NCBI RefSeq assembly: GCF_000308855.1
Contig: NZ_BAGM01000076.1
Location: 32,845-96,844, forward strand
DNA from: Nocardia veterana NBRC 100344
Lineage (GTDB): Bacteria; Actinomycetota; Actinomycetes; Mycobacteriales; Mycobacteriaceae
Direction: 5' to 3'
Length of the DNA stretch: 64,000 nt
Position 1 is the stretch's first letter. The number at the start of each line of letters is the position of its first letter. The position numbers and the translations under genes were made by a program. Below the pieces are notes generated by a model. That model searched no databases, was not told the DNA's origin, and saw nothing but the letters and a program-made list of their open reading frames with translations. Shown piece after piece: positions 53,895 through 62,615 of the stretch.

Positions 53895-53925
53895 AGCAGC
53901 CGACCTCCTCTGTACTGATCATCGG

Positions 53926-53951
53926 CGAGCATCGGAAACCTCCGATGCTCG
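53926..53951 (-). promoter_or_regulatory. Hairpin in the dop-pup intergenic leader
   Basis: CGAGCATCGGA and TCCGATGCTCG form a perfect 11-bp stem with a 4-nt loop, 32 nt upstream of the pup start. It may be a terminator of dop transcripts, an attenuator or an RNA-processing site that raises pup over dop. Confidence 0.55.
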
Positions 53952-54052
53952 TCCCTCAACACTACCCAGCGACGGCGACAACATGCCGGATTACCTCGCA
54001 ATGTGGCACCGCCGCAACGCCGCAGCGGCCGGTACGCGCCGCCGGCCGGCGG

Positions 54053-55552
54053 TCAGGAGGTGAGCTGCTTGACCAGTTCGGCGGCGGTGCCGGCCCCCTC
54101 GAGCAGCTTGCCGACGTGGGATTTCGTCCCACGTCGCGGCTCCAGGGTGGGGATACGGACCAGCGAATCCCCGCCGAGATCGAAGATCACCGAATCCCAG
54201 CTGGCCGCGGCGATATCGGCGCCGAACCGGCGCAGGCATTCCCCGCGGAAGTAGGCGCGGGTATCGGTCGGCGGGTTGGTCATCGCGTCGGTGACCTGCT
54301 GTTCGGAGACCAGGCGCTGCATCGAGCCACGGGCCACCAGGCGGTTGTAGAGCCCCTTGTCCAGGCGCACGTCGGAGTACTGCAGGTCCATCAGGTGCAG
54401 TTTCGGCGCGGCCCAGCCCAGGCCCTCCCGGCTGCGCATGCCCTCGAGCAGGCGCAACTTGGCGGGCCAGTCGAGCAGATGCGCGCACTCCATCGGATCG
54501 CGTTCGAGCAGATCGAGCACGTGCGCCCACTTCTCCAGCACATCGGTGACGCGCGGATCGTCGGTGCCCTCGCGATCGTGGAACTTCTCCACCCGGTCGA
54601 GGTAGATCCGTTGCAGCGCAAGGCCGGTCAGCTCCCGGCCGTCGACGAGCGCCACCGTCGCCCGCAGGCTGGGATCGTGGCTGATGGTGTGCACCGCGGT
54701 GACGGGCCGGGCGAGCTGCAGATCGGAGAGATCCTCGCCCGCCTCGATCAGATCGAGCACCAGCGCGGTGGTGCCGACCTTGAGGTAGGTCGACCATTCG
54801 GCGAGGTTGGCGTCGCCGATGATGACGTGCAGGCGGCGGTACTTGTCGGCGTCGGCGTGCGGTTCGTCGCGGGTGTTGATGATGCCGCGCTTCAGGGTGG
54901 TCTCCAGGCCGACCTCGACCTCGATGTAGTCCGAACGCTGCGACAGCTGGAATCCGGCGTGATCACCGGATTGGCCGATGCCGACCCGGCCCGACCCCGT
55001 CACCACCTGCCGGGAGACGAAGAACGGAGTGAGCCCCACGATGATCTGGTTGAACGGGGTATCGCGGCTCATCAGATAGTTCTCGTGGGTGCCGTAGGAG
55101 GCGCCCTTGCCGTCGACGTTGTTCTTGTACAGCTGCATGCGCGGCGCTCCGGGCACGCTGGAGGCGTAGCGGGCGGCCGCCTCCATCACTCGCTCGCCGG
55201 CCTTGTCCCAGATCACGGCGTCCAGCGGGTCCACCACCTCGGGGGCGGAGTACTCCGGGTGGGCGTGGTCGACGTAGAGCCGGGCACCGTTGGTGAGGAT
55301 CATGTTCGCCGCGCCGACCTCGTCGGCGTCGATCACCGGCGCCGGCCCGTTGAGCCGGCCCAGGTCGAAGCCACGCGCGTCGCGCAGCGGCGATTCCACC
55401 TCGTAGTCCCAGCGAGTGCGCTTGGCCCTGGGGACGCCCTCGGCCGCCGCGTACGCCAGGACGGCCTGGGTGGATGTGAGAATCGGGTTGGCCGAGGGTT
55501 CGGTGGGCGTGGAGATGCCGTACTCGACCTCGATTCCGATGATGCGCTGCAT
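54053..55552 (-). CDS. dop: Pup deamidase/depupylase Dop
   Basis: 499 residues. It deamidates the C-terminal Gln of Pup and removes Pup from proteins. Homologous to PafA: '[20 protein letters not shown]', '[20 protein letters not shown]' with the catalytic Asp, '[20 protein letters not shown]' and '[16 protein letters not shown]'. The Dop-loop, which shortens toward PafA, is in '[19 protein letters not shown]'. ATG with TAGGCT ending 6 nt upstream (leaderless). Confidence 0.97.
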   Translation of the reverse strand: MQRIIGIEVEYGISTPTEPSANPILTSTQAVLAYAAAEGVPRAKRTRWDYEVESPLRDARGFDLGRLNGPAPVIDADEVGAANMILTNGARLYVDHAHPEYSAPEVVDPLDAVIWDKAGERVMEAAARYASSVPGAPRMQLYKNNVDGKGASYGTHENYLMSRDTPFNQIIVGLTPFFVSRQVVTGSGRVGIGQSGDHAGFQLSQRSDYIEVEVGLETTLKRGIINTRDEPHADADKYRRLHVIIGDANLAEWSTYLKVGTTALVLDLIEAGEDLSDLQLARPVTAVHTISHDPSLRATVALVDGRELTGLALQRIYLDRVEKFHDREGTDDPRVTDVLEKWAHVLDLLERDPMECAHLLDWPAKLRLLEGMRSREGLGWAAPKLHLMDLQYSDVRLDKGLYNRLVARGSMQRLVSEQQVTDAMTNPPTDTRAYFRGECLRRFGADIAAASWDSVIFDLGGDSLVRIPTLEPRRGTKSHVGKLLEGAGTAAELVKQLTS

Positions 55553-55636
55553 GCCTCGAGCCTAGGCGACGGGCCGGATTCCCGGGGCCGCCCGGGGGGG
55601 CGGTCGGCGGGACCCGGCGGCGTCCGCCGGGCGAAT

Positions 55637-56386
55637 TCAGTTGGCGACCAGCGAGTCCGGTACGGCCCGCGATGCCATCAGGTCGGCGACGGTGGCGTCC
55701 CGGTCCAGCGCCACCCCGACGCTGCGCGCATTGCTCTCCAGCAGGCCGAGTACCGATTCGGTCACGATCGCCTCGATCTGCTCGGAGCCCAGCGTGGCGG
55801 CCGTTTCCGCGCGCCAGCTGTTGACCACGGCATCGACGAATCCGACGATCCCGAAGGCCATCGGCCGCGCCCGCAACGGGTCGATACCGATCCGCGCGGC
55901 GGCGGTGGCGAACAGATCCGCCAGCCGGGTGCCGATCCGGTCCCGCGCCCCGGCCAAGGCCTGCGACGAATCACCGTGCGGCGCACCGGCGGCCAGGAAA
56001 CGGTGCAGATGTGGATGGGCGGCAACCCAGCCCACGTAGGTGCCGACCGCGCCGCGCACCGCGTCCTTGACCGTCCCGTCCAGGCGCAGGGTCGGAAGAA
56101 GTTGCGCGAGCAGCGATTCCAGAATCCGGCCGCGGATCTGCTCGTCCAGATCGGTGCGGCCGTCGAAATGCCGGTACACCACCGGCCGCGGCAGGCCGAG
56201 CCGGTCGGCGATCTGCTGCACCGAGACCTCGGCGCCGTTGTCCTCGATCACCTCGACCGCCGCCTCGATGACCTCGGCGCGGCGGCGTTGTTTATGCCCG
56301 TTCCAGCGCGTGCTGCGACCGTCCACCGGCGCCGCCGCGGACCGTTGCGACGACCGCGTGGAGGGCTCGGCACGGGACTCGCTCAC
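55637..56386 (-). CDS. TetR/AcrR family transcriptional regulator
   Basis: 249 residues. After a 30-residue polar tail, the HTH at 35-80 reads 'RRRAEVIEAAVEVIEDNGAE' then 'VSVQQIADRLGLPRPVVYRH'. GTG start. Divergent from the AurF-like gene, whose promoter overlaps ATACC/GGTAT half-sites; it is the probable repressor of that gene. Confidence 0.9.
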   Translation of the reverse strand: MSESRAEPSTRSSQRSAAAPVDGRSTRWNGHKQRRRAEVIEAAVEVIEDNGAEVSVQQIADRLGLPRPVVYRHFDGRTDLDEQIRGRILESLLAQLLPTLRLDGTVKDAVRGAVGTYVGWVAAHPHLHRFLAAGAPHGDSSQALAGARDRIGTRLADLFATAAARIGIDPLRARPMAFGIVGFVDAVVNSWRAETAATLGSEQIEAIVTESVLGLLESNARSVGVALDRDATVADLMASRAVPDSLVAN

Positions 56387-56394
56387 AGATCAAC

Positions 56395-56438
56395 GATACC
56401 CGTCCGGTATTGACCGATACACGCCGTCTCACTAATAT
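56395..56438 (+). promoter_or_regulatory. Promoter and candidate operator of the AurF-like gene
   Basis: TTGACC (56410-56415) and TAATAT (56433-56438) are spaced by 17 nt, a near-consensus promoter. ATACC-N5-GGTAT (56396-56410) and GTAT-N6-ATAC (56407-56420) overlap the -35, so a repressor bound there would block it; the divergent TetR is the likely binder. Confidence 0.6.
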
Positions 56439-56484
56439 TTGTGTTACACCATGTCTCGGTAAGTCGATCGTTTGGAGCGCAGAT

Positions 56485-57384
56485 ATGGGCAACGACGCCA
56501 CCCTGCTGCCGCAAGACGCCTTCGCCCAGCGACTCCTGCTGGGTTCGGTGCGCAAGTCCTACGACCCCGTGGTCGATCTGGACTGGGACGCGCCGCTGGA
56601 TCCCGACAAACTGTTCCTGCCCCCGGAGGTCGTCTCCCTCTACGGCACCGAACTCTGGGAGCGCATGTCGCCGCAGCAGCGCCGCGAACTGTCGCGTCAG
56701 GAACTGGCCAACATCCTCTCGGTGGGCATCTGGTTCGAGAACCTGCTGAACCGATTGTTGTTGCGCGAGTTGATGAACGGCGATCCGACCTCGCACCGGT
56801 CGCGGTACACGCTCACCGAGATGGGCGACGAATGCCGGCACATGACCATGTTCGGCACCCTGATCGATCGCATCGACGCCCGCCCGTACTGGCCGAAAGC
56901 ACCTGCCCGCCTGGCGATTTCGTCCCTGCAACTGATTCTGCACGGCCCCATGGTGTGGGTGGGCGCGCTGGTCGGCGAGGAGATCTTCGACGCGCTGCAG
57001 CGCCGCACCATCGACGATCCGCAGTTGCAGCCGCTGGTCGCCCGCGCGTTCCGCGTGCACGTCACCGAGGAAGCCCGCCACATCGGCTTCGCGCGGGATT
57101 CGCTGGCCCGCCGGGTGCCCTCGATGTCGCGGCCCGAGCTGCTGTACGTGCGGATGTGCGTTGCGGTGGCCGCCCCGCTGTTCGTTCGCCTGATCACCAA
57201 TCGGCACATGTACACGCGAGCCGGCCTGGACGCCCGGGTGGCCAGACGGGCCGCACTCGACAACCCGCACGCCCACCGCGCCCTGGCGGCCGGCGCGGCG
57301 GACCTCGGCGCCTTTCTCGACGAACACGGCCTGCTCGGCCCGATCGGCAAGCGGATCTGGCGCCGACGGGGATTCCTCGCATGA
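56485..57384 (+). CDS. AurF-like diiron N-oxygenase/ferritin-like protein
   Basis: 299 residues. The diiron ligands of the p-aminobenzoate N-oxygenase family are in place: Glu85, Glu116-x2-His119 (EMGDECRHMTMF), Glu165/166 (GEEIFD), His192 and Glu196-x2-His199 (TEEARHIGFARD). AurF oxidises aryl amines to nitro groups; many actinobacterial relatives have unknown substrates, some in fatty acid or sterol context. GGAG 8 nt before the ATG. The stop overlaps the next gene start by 4 nt. Confidence 0.87.
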   Translation: MGNDATLLPQDAFAQRLLLGSVRKSYDPVVDLDWDAPLDPDKLFLPPEVVSLYGTELWERMSPQQRRELSRQELANILSVGIWFENLLNRLLLRELMNGDPTSHRSRYTLTEMGDECRHMTMFGTLIDRIDARPYWPKAPARLAISSLQLILHGPMVWVGALVGEEIFDALQRRTIDDPQLQPLVARAFRVHVTEEARHIGFARDSLARRVPSMSRPELLYVRMCVAVAAPLFVRLITNRHMYTRAGLDARVARRAALDNPHAHRALAAGAADLGAFLDEHGLLGPIGKRIWRRRGFLA

Positions 57385-58283
57385 CCGCCCGCCGGCGCTG
57401 CGCCACCGCCCCAGCCGGTGTCGCCGTCCTGGCCGCCCGGCCCGCCGCACCGGTCGTGATATCGGCATTGCGCGGCAACGGCATTCACGACGCGTGCGTG
57501 CTCGGTTCCGTACCGGTGGCCGATGCCCCGGGCCGCCCCGACGCGGTCCACACGATGGACTTCGACGACGCGCAGGACCTGTGGCGCTTGCACACGACCG
57601 ACGGCATCTCGACGGCGTCGGTCGTCGTCCTCGCCGACCACACACTCGATCCCGGCCGGGTGCGCGGCCTCGACGGCAACGACCTGCGCACGGTCGTCCG
57701 GGGCCCGGCCGCCCACCTCGGCATCGCGGTGCACGGCCTGCCGAACCTGTTCTGGACACATCCGCCCACCGACGTGCAGTGGCCGCGCCACCCGATCGCC
57801 GATCGAGCCGAATACATCGCGCGGTGCATCGTCGCGATGCGACGCGCCGGATGCACCCGAATCCGGGTGCGGCATGCGGTACAGCACGAATCCGCCCGGC
57901 GGTGGGCGGCGAATCCCGGTGTGCGCCGCCGGCTCCCCCGGCCAGATCGCGCCCATTTCGAGCTCACCGTGGCCGCCGACCGGACCGCCGCTCACGAATA
58001 CTCGGGTCCGGCGGTCCTCGATACACCGGGTGCCGATATCGCGGTGACGGCCACCTTGAACGGCCATCCCGATCCGATCGACGGCCGCTACCACTGGTAC
58101 GGCCGCCTGAGCGCGACCGATCCCGACGCACTACCCGATCCGGGTCGCGCGGCCGTCGTCCTGCGCCTCCCCGGTGCGGAACCCGCGCCGGGAAGACTGC
58201 AGGAGCGCGACCCGTGGGGAAATCTGCGGATCACCGGCGTCGGGCGACCGCCGTTTCCCCTGGCCGACAAGGATTTTCGCTGA
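57381..58283 (+). CDS. DUF4873 protein with truncated flavin monooxygenase-like part
   Basis: 300 residues. The C-terminal 100 residues are a DUF4873 domain ('VTATLNGHPDPIDGRYHWYG' then 'RL'). That domain usually ends flavin-containing monooxygenases. The N-terminal 190 residues keep only text like the end of such an enzyme ('LGIAVHGLPNLFWTHPP', 'RAEYIARCIVAMRRAGC') and lack the GxGxxG FAD motif, so it is unlikely to bind FAD normally. ATG overlaps the AurF-like stop (ATGA), implying the two work together. Pseudo-enzyme or small accessory is my inference. Confidence 0.75.
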   Translation: MTARRRCATAPAGVAVLAARPAAPVVISALRGNGIHDACVLGSVPVADAPGRPDAVHTMDFDDAQDLWRLHTTDGISTASVVVLADHTLDPGRVRGLDGNDLRTVVRGPAAHLGIAVHGLPNLFWTHPPTDVQWPRHPIADRAEYIARCIVAMRRAGCTRIRVRHAVQHESARRWAANPGVRRRLPRPDRAHFELTVAADRTAAHEYSGPAVLDTPGADIAVTATLNGHPDPIDGRYHWYGRLSATDPDALPDPGRAAVVLRLPGAEPAPGRLQERDPWGNLRITGVGRPPFPLADKDFR

Positions 58284-58295
58284 GCAGACGGATTC

Positions 58296-58670
58296 TCAGC
58301 CCGGGACCTTGTCCAGGAATCCGTGCACGCGCGCGATGCGATCACCGTCGAGCACGACCACATCGAAGCCCACGATCAGCGGCTCGGCGCCGGGAGTACC
58401 CAGGGTCCAGGTGAACCGCAGCTGGTCGTGGTGCCCGTCGACCGGCCCGAGCCCGAACGCCATACCGGCGAACTGTTCTCGCACGCCGGCGATCATCTCG
58501 TCGATCGCGGCGACTCCGGCGACGGCCGCGAGCGGATCGGTGTAGGTGGCATCCGGCCGATACAGCTCGTCGAGCAGTTTGCGACGGGCCGAGGCGTCGG
58601 CTTCGTTCCAGGTGTCGATGTAGCGCTGGGCGACCGCTTCGTAGGTGCTGCTGGTTTCGTATTCGCTCAT
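58296..58670 (-). CDS. SnoaL-like/NTF2-fold protein
   Basis: 124 residues. 'YEAVAQRYIDTWNEADASAR' followed by 'LLDELYRPDATYTDPLAAVA' is the NTF2/SnoaL start; 'MIAGVREQFAGMAF' and a beta-sheet end 'LIVGFDVVVLDGDRIARVHG' follow. Such proteins are cyclases, hydrolases or ligand-binding pockets; no catalytic pair is certain here. The gene converges on the DUF4873 gene (12 nt). An inverted repeat stands 34 nt upstream. Confidence 0.87.
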   Translation of the reverse strand: MSEYETSSTYEAVAQRYIDTWNEADASARRKLLDELYRPDATYTDPLAAVAGVAAIDEMIAGVREQFAGMAFGLGPVDGHHDQLRFTWTLGTPGAEPLIVGFDVVVLDGDRIARVHGFLDKVPG

Positions 58671-58703
58671 ACGACGAGCATGTCGGAGTCCGCGCGCCCG
58701 GTC

Positions 58704-58722
58704 GATTACCTGTCGGGTAATC
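58704..58722. promoter_or_regulatory. Palindrome upstream of the SnoaL-like gene
   Basis: GATTACC-N5-GGTAATC is perfect over 7 bp per arm. It is 34 nt upstream of the SnoaL-like start, in the promoter zone, so it may be an operator; no regulator gene is adjacent. Confidence 0.5.
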
Positions 58723-58788
58723 CCCTGCCACACCGAACCGGTTGTCGCGCAGCCGGACTCGGCCGCCTGCCGCGTGCACCGCGGCGGG

Positions 58789-59157
58789 CTACAGCACCGA
58801 TTTCAGCGATTCCTCGTCCCGCGCGACAACGGCCCGGCCGTCGGGGGTGACCACGATCGGACGCTGAATCAGCTTCGGATTGCTCGCCAGTGTCTCGATC
58901 CATCGGTCCCGATCGGCCTCGGTGCGCGACCAGCCGGCCATTCCGAGCTCCTTCGCCTCCGGTTCCCCGGTGCGAGTGATGTCCCAGGGCTCCAGCCCCA
59001 GTTGCGCCAGCACCTGTCGAAGATCGTCGGCGGTCGGCGGATCGTCGAGATACTGCCGCTCGATGTAGGCCACTCCGGCCGCGTCCAGCGCGCTTTTGGC
59101 CGCGCGGCTCTTGGAACAGCGAGGGTTGTGCCAGATCTGCGTTTGTCCGGATGTCAT
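58789..59157 (-). CDS. ArsC/Spx-type thioredoxin-fold protein (arsenate reductase-like)
   Basis: 122 residues. The redox Cys14 is in 'IWHNPRCSKSRAAKSAL', the ArsC signature; 'IQRPIVVTPDGRAVVARDEE' with the conserved Arg is near the end. It could reduce arsenate with glutathione- or mycothiol-type partners, or be a Spx-like regulator; no other ars gene is near. ATG with TAGGGT ending 8 nt upstream, no ribosome binding site (leaderless). Confidence 0.9.
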   Translation of the reverse strand: MTSGQTQIWHNPRCSKSRAAKSALDAAGVAYIERQYLDDPPTADDLRQVLAQLGLEPWDITRTGEPEAKELGMAGWSRTEADRDRWIETLASNPKLIQRPIVVTPDGRAVVARDEESLKSVL

Positions 59158-59421
59158 AGCCGAAAACCCTAGCGCGCCGATCACGCGATGAGAGGCGGTG
59201 CCGGCGACGCTGCGGGTCCCCTGCTCGCCGACCACGCGTGGGAGCCGGGGACACGGCCTGCGTGATCTCGAGGCTCCACCGACGGCGATGCTGCTGCGCC
59301 CCGACCGGTACGTCTCCGGGCCACCGACGACGCGAGTGCCGGCGGGCTGTGCGACGCGCTCACCCAGTGGTTGGCTCCGCACCCGTGCCGGTGCACGCGC
59401 AGCGAGGCCGGGGTACCGAAC

Positions 59422-60972
59422 TCACAGGTGCATCCACTCCGGCCACATCCGCGACCACGGTTGCTTCGGTCCGGTGCAGTCGAAGATCGTGACATCCCTG
59501 GTGTTGCCGACGAAGCCGAGCCGGGTGTCGACCCTGCCGACCGGGGTGAGCGAGGCACACCGGGCGCGCAGATCCGCCTCGTCACCACCGACGATCAGGG
59601 CGGTCGCGGCGCTGTCGGGCGGGGCGCCGAAATAGCCGAAGCCGCGACTGGGACTGTAGATCGGCGGCAGATCCGAGCGACCGAACTGGTCCAGAGCGCT
59701 TGCCTGCCAATAGGTATCCGTGATCACCACGGCGCTGCCGCGGGATTCCGCCGGCAGGTTCCGGTACGCGGCCGTGACCGCCGCGGTGAGCTCCGGCCAG
59801 CCGAACTGACCGTAGGTCCCGATCGCCACGGCGGCCGCGACCTCGTCGCGCGGCGGCTCGATCGCCGAGGCCGGTTTCCACGGCAACGACAGCACGATGG
59901 AGGCCACGGCGACAGCGGCCACGACACCGGTGAGCCCCGTACCGACCCGGCGCCGCACGGTCGACCGGCTGCCCAGCCGGTCCACCAGAGCCACCGCCCC
60001 GGCCGCCATCACCACCGCGTACATGCCGGACGGGTAGTACACCCGCCCACCGGTGATCAGGAAGGCCAGCTCCACCAGAATCAGGGCGACGGCGAGGAAG
60101 CGGTAGGGGCGCAACGGTTTCCAGATCAGCAACGCGACGAGACCACACAGCAGCAGCGGCGCGCCGAGGATCCCCGCCAGGATCAGCGACATCGGTACGA
60201 ACAGCAGCCGCCCGCCCAGGATCGCCTGTTCGGCAGCGATCTCGGCGCCCATTGCCAGCTGCGGCCAGCCGTGGCGGGCCTGCCAGATCAGCTGCGGGAG
60301 CGCCGCGAGCGCCGTCAGCGCGCCGCCGGCCCAGAGCAGCGGGCGGCACACCAGGGCTCGGGGCCCGGCCACGACACAGCCCAGCGCCACCGCGACCCAG
60401 AAGAACGGGATCAACCATTTGATCTCGAGATCGATCGCCGTCACCACTCCGGCGGCCAGCAACAGCCCGTCGCGGCGGGTTCGCACCCAACGCACCACCA
60501 ACCAGGTGATCAGCACCCACAACGCGGTGTCGAGCGCGTTGGTGGTCAACATGGCGCCCTGCAGCAGCAGAAACGGTGAACAGGCGTAACCCAGCGCGGC
60601 GACGGCCTGTGCACCCCGGCCGCCGCCGAACTCGCGAGCGATCATGGCGCACAGCACGATTGCCGCCACGGTGATCAACACCGCCGGCAGGCGCAGCGCC
60701 GGATACGAGCCCGGGACGAGAACGTCCATCATTCTGGCCAACAGCGGCAGCGCGGGGCCCTGATCGGCGTAACCCCAGGCCGGCCGCCGCCCGGCGGCGA
60801 GGAAATAGAGTTCGTCACCGAAATAGCCGTATTCGGAGGCGGCGAACAGCAAGGCCGCTCCACCGGCCGCGGCGATCGGCCCGACCACCGCCCACGCCGG
60901 GCGCGGAAGCGGCGCCGACCCCGCTTGCACGGGCGACACCGGCTCGGATTCGAGTATCTCGGCCACCGGCAC
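59422..60972 (-). CDS. GT39-family membrane glycosyltransferase (ArnT/PMT-like)
   Basis: 516 residues with about ten membrane helices. The early 'YGYFGDELYFLAAGRRPAWG' has the Asp-Glu pair in the first loop typical of PMT/ArnT-type (PF13231) lipid-linked glycosyltransferases. The C-terminal part has 'VVITDTYWQASALDQFG' and 'IYSPSRGFGYFG', an extracytoplasmic domain. It probably transfers a sugar from a polyprenyl-phosphate donor at the outer face of the membrane. GTG start with GAGGAG 1-2 nt short of ideal spacing. A 21-bp palindrome is just upstream. Confidence 0.87.
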   Translation of the reverse strand: MPVAEILESEPVSPVQAGSAPLPRPAWAVVGPIAAAGGAALLFAASEYGYFGDELYFLAAGRRPAWGYADQGPALPLLARMMDVLVPGSYPALRLPAVLITVAAIVLCAMIAREFGGGRGAQAVAALGYACSPFLLLQGAMLTTNALDTALWVLITWLVVRWVRTRRDGLLLAAGVVTAIDLEIKWLIPFFWVAVALGCVVAGPRALVCRPLLWAGGALTALAALPQLIWQARHGWPQLAMGAEIAAEQAILGGRLLFVPMSLILAGILGAPLLLCGLVALLIWKPLRPYRFLAVALILVELAFLITGGRVYYPSGMYAVVMAAGAVALVDRLGSRSTVRRRVGTGLTGVVAAVAVASIVLSLPWKPASAIEPPRDEVAAAVAIGTYGQFGWPELTAAVTAAYRNLPAESRGSAVVITDTYWQASALDQFGRSDLPPIYSPSRGFGYFGAPPDSAATALIVGGDEADLRARCASLTPVGRVDTRLGFVGNTRDVTIFDCTGPKQPWSRMWPEWMHL

Positions 60973-60988
60973 GCTCCTCGGTCGCGGC

Positions 60989-61009
60989 GTTCACAGGACG
61001 TCTGTGAAC
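60989..61009. promoter_or_regulatory. 21-bp palindrome upstream of the GT39 gene
   Basis: GTTCACAG-GACGT-CTGTGAAC is perfect over 8-bp arms, 17 nt upstream of the GTG. On the minus strand a TAGGTT hexamer starts just before it, so the palindrome covers the likely transcription start: an operator. It could also act as a terminator for pxpC, whose stop is 90 nt away. Confidence 0.55.
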
Positions 61010-61098
61010 CTATCGGCCCGGAATACCCTGTGTAGTCGGCCCGCAGGCCGATTCCGGATCAGCCTCGAGAGGTATGCCGGACCCGTCCGAACGACGGA

Positions 61099-61986
61099 TC
61101 ACGGTGTCCAGGGCCGGAATTCGACCAGCTGCCCGGGTCGCGCCTGCCCGAACAGATCCACATCGGCATCGATGACCGTGCCGACCACCGGATACCCGCC
61201 GGTGATGGGGTGATCGGCCAGCAACACCACCGGACGGCCCGCCGGCGGGACCTGAATGGCTCCCAAAGCCATTCCCTCGGTGGGCAATTCGCCGTCGTGG
61301 ACGCGCTGCAGCGGTGGCGCCTCGGCGTGCCGATCCAGCCGGACACCGATCCGGTCGATTTCCGTGGAGATCTGCCACGCGCCGGTGAACAGATCGGCGG
61401 GATTGCGGAACCAATCCGCGCGTGGCCCGAGGCGTACCCGGGCGCGGAGGGTGCCGCCGGTGAGCGGGACGATCGGGGCGAGATCGACCGACGGCCAGCC
61501 CCGCGGTGGTGCCCCTACCGGCAGCAGATCACCGCGCCGCAGGGGCTCGGGGCCGAGGCCGGCCAGCGTGTCCCGGCTGCGGGAGCCGAGTACCGGCGCC
61601 ACCGCGAATCCGCCGCGCACGGCGAGATAGCAGCGCAGGCCGGTGACGGCGGTGCCGAGGCGGATCGACTGCCCCGGCTCGACGAACAACACCGAGGCCG
61701 GCGGCTCGCGACGACCGGCGACCGTGATCGGCACCGGCGCACCCGTCACCGCCACCACAGCGGGGGCGTCGAACTCCACAGCGAGCCCGCCGAGCACACA
61801 TTCCACCGCGGCGGCTCCCTCCGGGTTGCCCACCAGGCGGTTCGCCAACCGCAGCGCCCGCCGGTCCACCGCTCCCGAGACGCCGACTCCGGCGTGGAAC
61901 CAGCCCGGCCGGCCCAGATCCTGCACGGTGCTCGACGCGCCGGGCTCGAGCACCCGCATCCGGGCCGGCGGGCGCGCGGTGGTCAC
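61099..61986 (-). CDS. pxpC: 5-oxoprolinase subunit PxpC (KipA-like, biotin-dependent carboxylase fold)
   Basis: 295 residues. 'VLEPGASSTVQDLGRPGWFH' and 'GVGVSGAVDRRALRLANRLV' open the KipA/PxpC family; 'RVRLGPRADWF' and 'TEGMALGAIQVPPAGRPVVL' are other signatures. With PxpA and PxpB it hydrolyses 5-oxoproline with ATP to glutamate, recycling a spontaneously formed toxic product. The GTG overlaps the pxpB stop (GTGA). Confidence 0.94.
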   Translation of the reverse strand: MTTARPPARMRVLEPGASSTVQDLGRPGWFHAGVGVSGAVDRRALRLANRLVGNPEGAAAVECVLGGLAVEFDAPAVVAVTGAPVPITVAGRREPPASVLFVEPGQSIRLGTAVTGLRCYLAVRGGFAVAPVLGSRSRDTLAGLGPEPLRRGDLLPVGAPPRGWPSVDLAPIVPLTGGTLRARVRLGPRADWFRNPADLFTGAWQISTEIDRIGVRLDRHAEAPPLQRVHDGELPTEGMALGAIQVPPAGRPVVLLADHPITGGYPVVGTVIDADVDLFGQARPGQLVEFRPWTP

Positions 61987-62615
61987 CGCTCCACCGCCAC
62001 GAATCGGACCCGGGTGCCGGCCCGCAGCAGCGCCGGCTCCGGCCGGTCCTGATCCCACAGCGCCAGGTCGGTCCGCCCGATCAACTGCCAGCCACCCGGT
62101 GAGCTGCGGGGATAGATCGCGCTGTAACCACCCGCCAGAGCCACCGACCCAGCGGGGACGACGGTGCGCGCCTGGGCCCGCCGCGGTACCGTCAGCTGCG
62201 CCCGCGGCGCCTGCAGATATCCGAAGCCCGGCGCGAATCCGATGAAGGCGCAATACCATTCGGCTCCGGTGTGCCGATCGACGAGTTCGCGGGTCGTGAT
62301 GCCCAGCAGATCGGCGGCCGCGGCGAGGTCGGGACCGTCGTACCGCACCGGGACGGTCACCGGGTCCGCCGCGGTGCCGGCGTGGTCGGCGGTACCGGAG
62401 TCCAGCACCAGGGTGCGCAGCCGGTTCTCGATCACGGCGACGTCGGCACCCGCGCGCAGGGTCAGCAGGACGGTGGTCGCCGCGGGCAGCAGATCGGCCA
62501 CGCCGTCGATGGGGGCGTGGCGCAGCTGATCGAGCAGAACCGGCAACTGCGCGGCATCGTCGGGTTCGAGCAGGAGCGCCCGGTCTCCCGCCGGCCGCAC
62601 GGTCACGGCGGTCAT
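61983..62615 (-). CDS. pxpB: 5-oxoprolinase subunit PxpB (KipI-like)
   Basis: 210 residues. 'MTAVTVRPAGDRALLLEPDD' begins the KipI/PxpB fold, and 'WYCAFIGFAPGFGYLQAPRA' and 'VALAGGYSAIYPRSSPGGWQ' are the family motifs. It pairs with PxpC to form the catalytic part. ATG overlaps the pxpA stop by 4 nt. Confidence 0.94.
   Translation of the reverse strand: MTAVTVRPAGDRALLLEPDDAAQLPVLLDQLRHAPIDGVADLLPAATTVLLTLRAGADVAVIENRLRTLVLDSGTADHAGTAADPVTVPVRYDGPDLAAAADLLGITTRELVDRHTGAEWYCAFIGFAPGFGYLQAPRAQLTVPRRAQARTVVPAGSVALAGGYSAIYPRSSPGGWQLIGRTDLALWDQDRPEPALLRAGTRVRFVAVER

Noticed and set aside
59198..59421. Plus-strand frames between the ArsC-like and GT39 genes
   Set aside because: Arg-rich, no ribosome binding site or domain; this stretch of about 260 nt appears non-coding.
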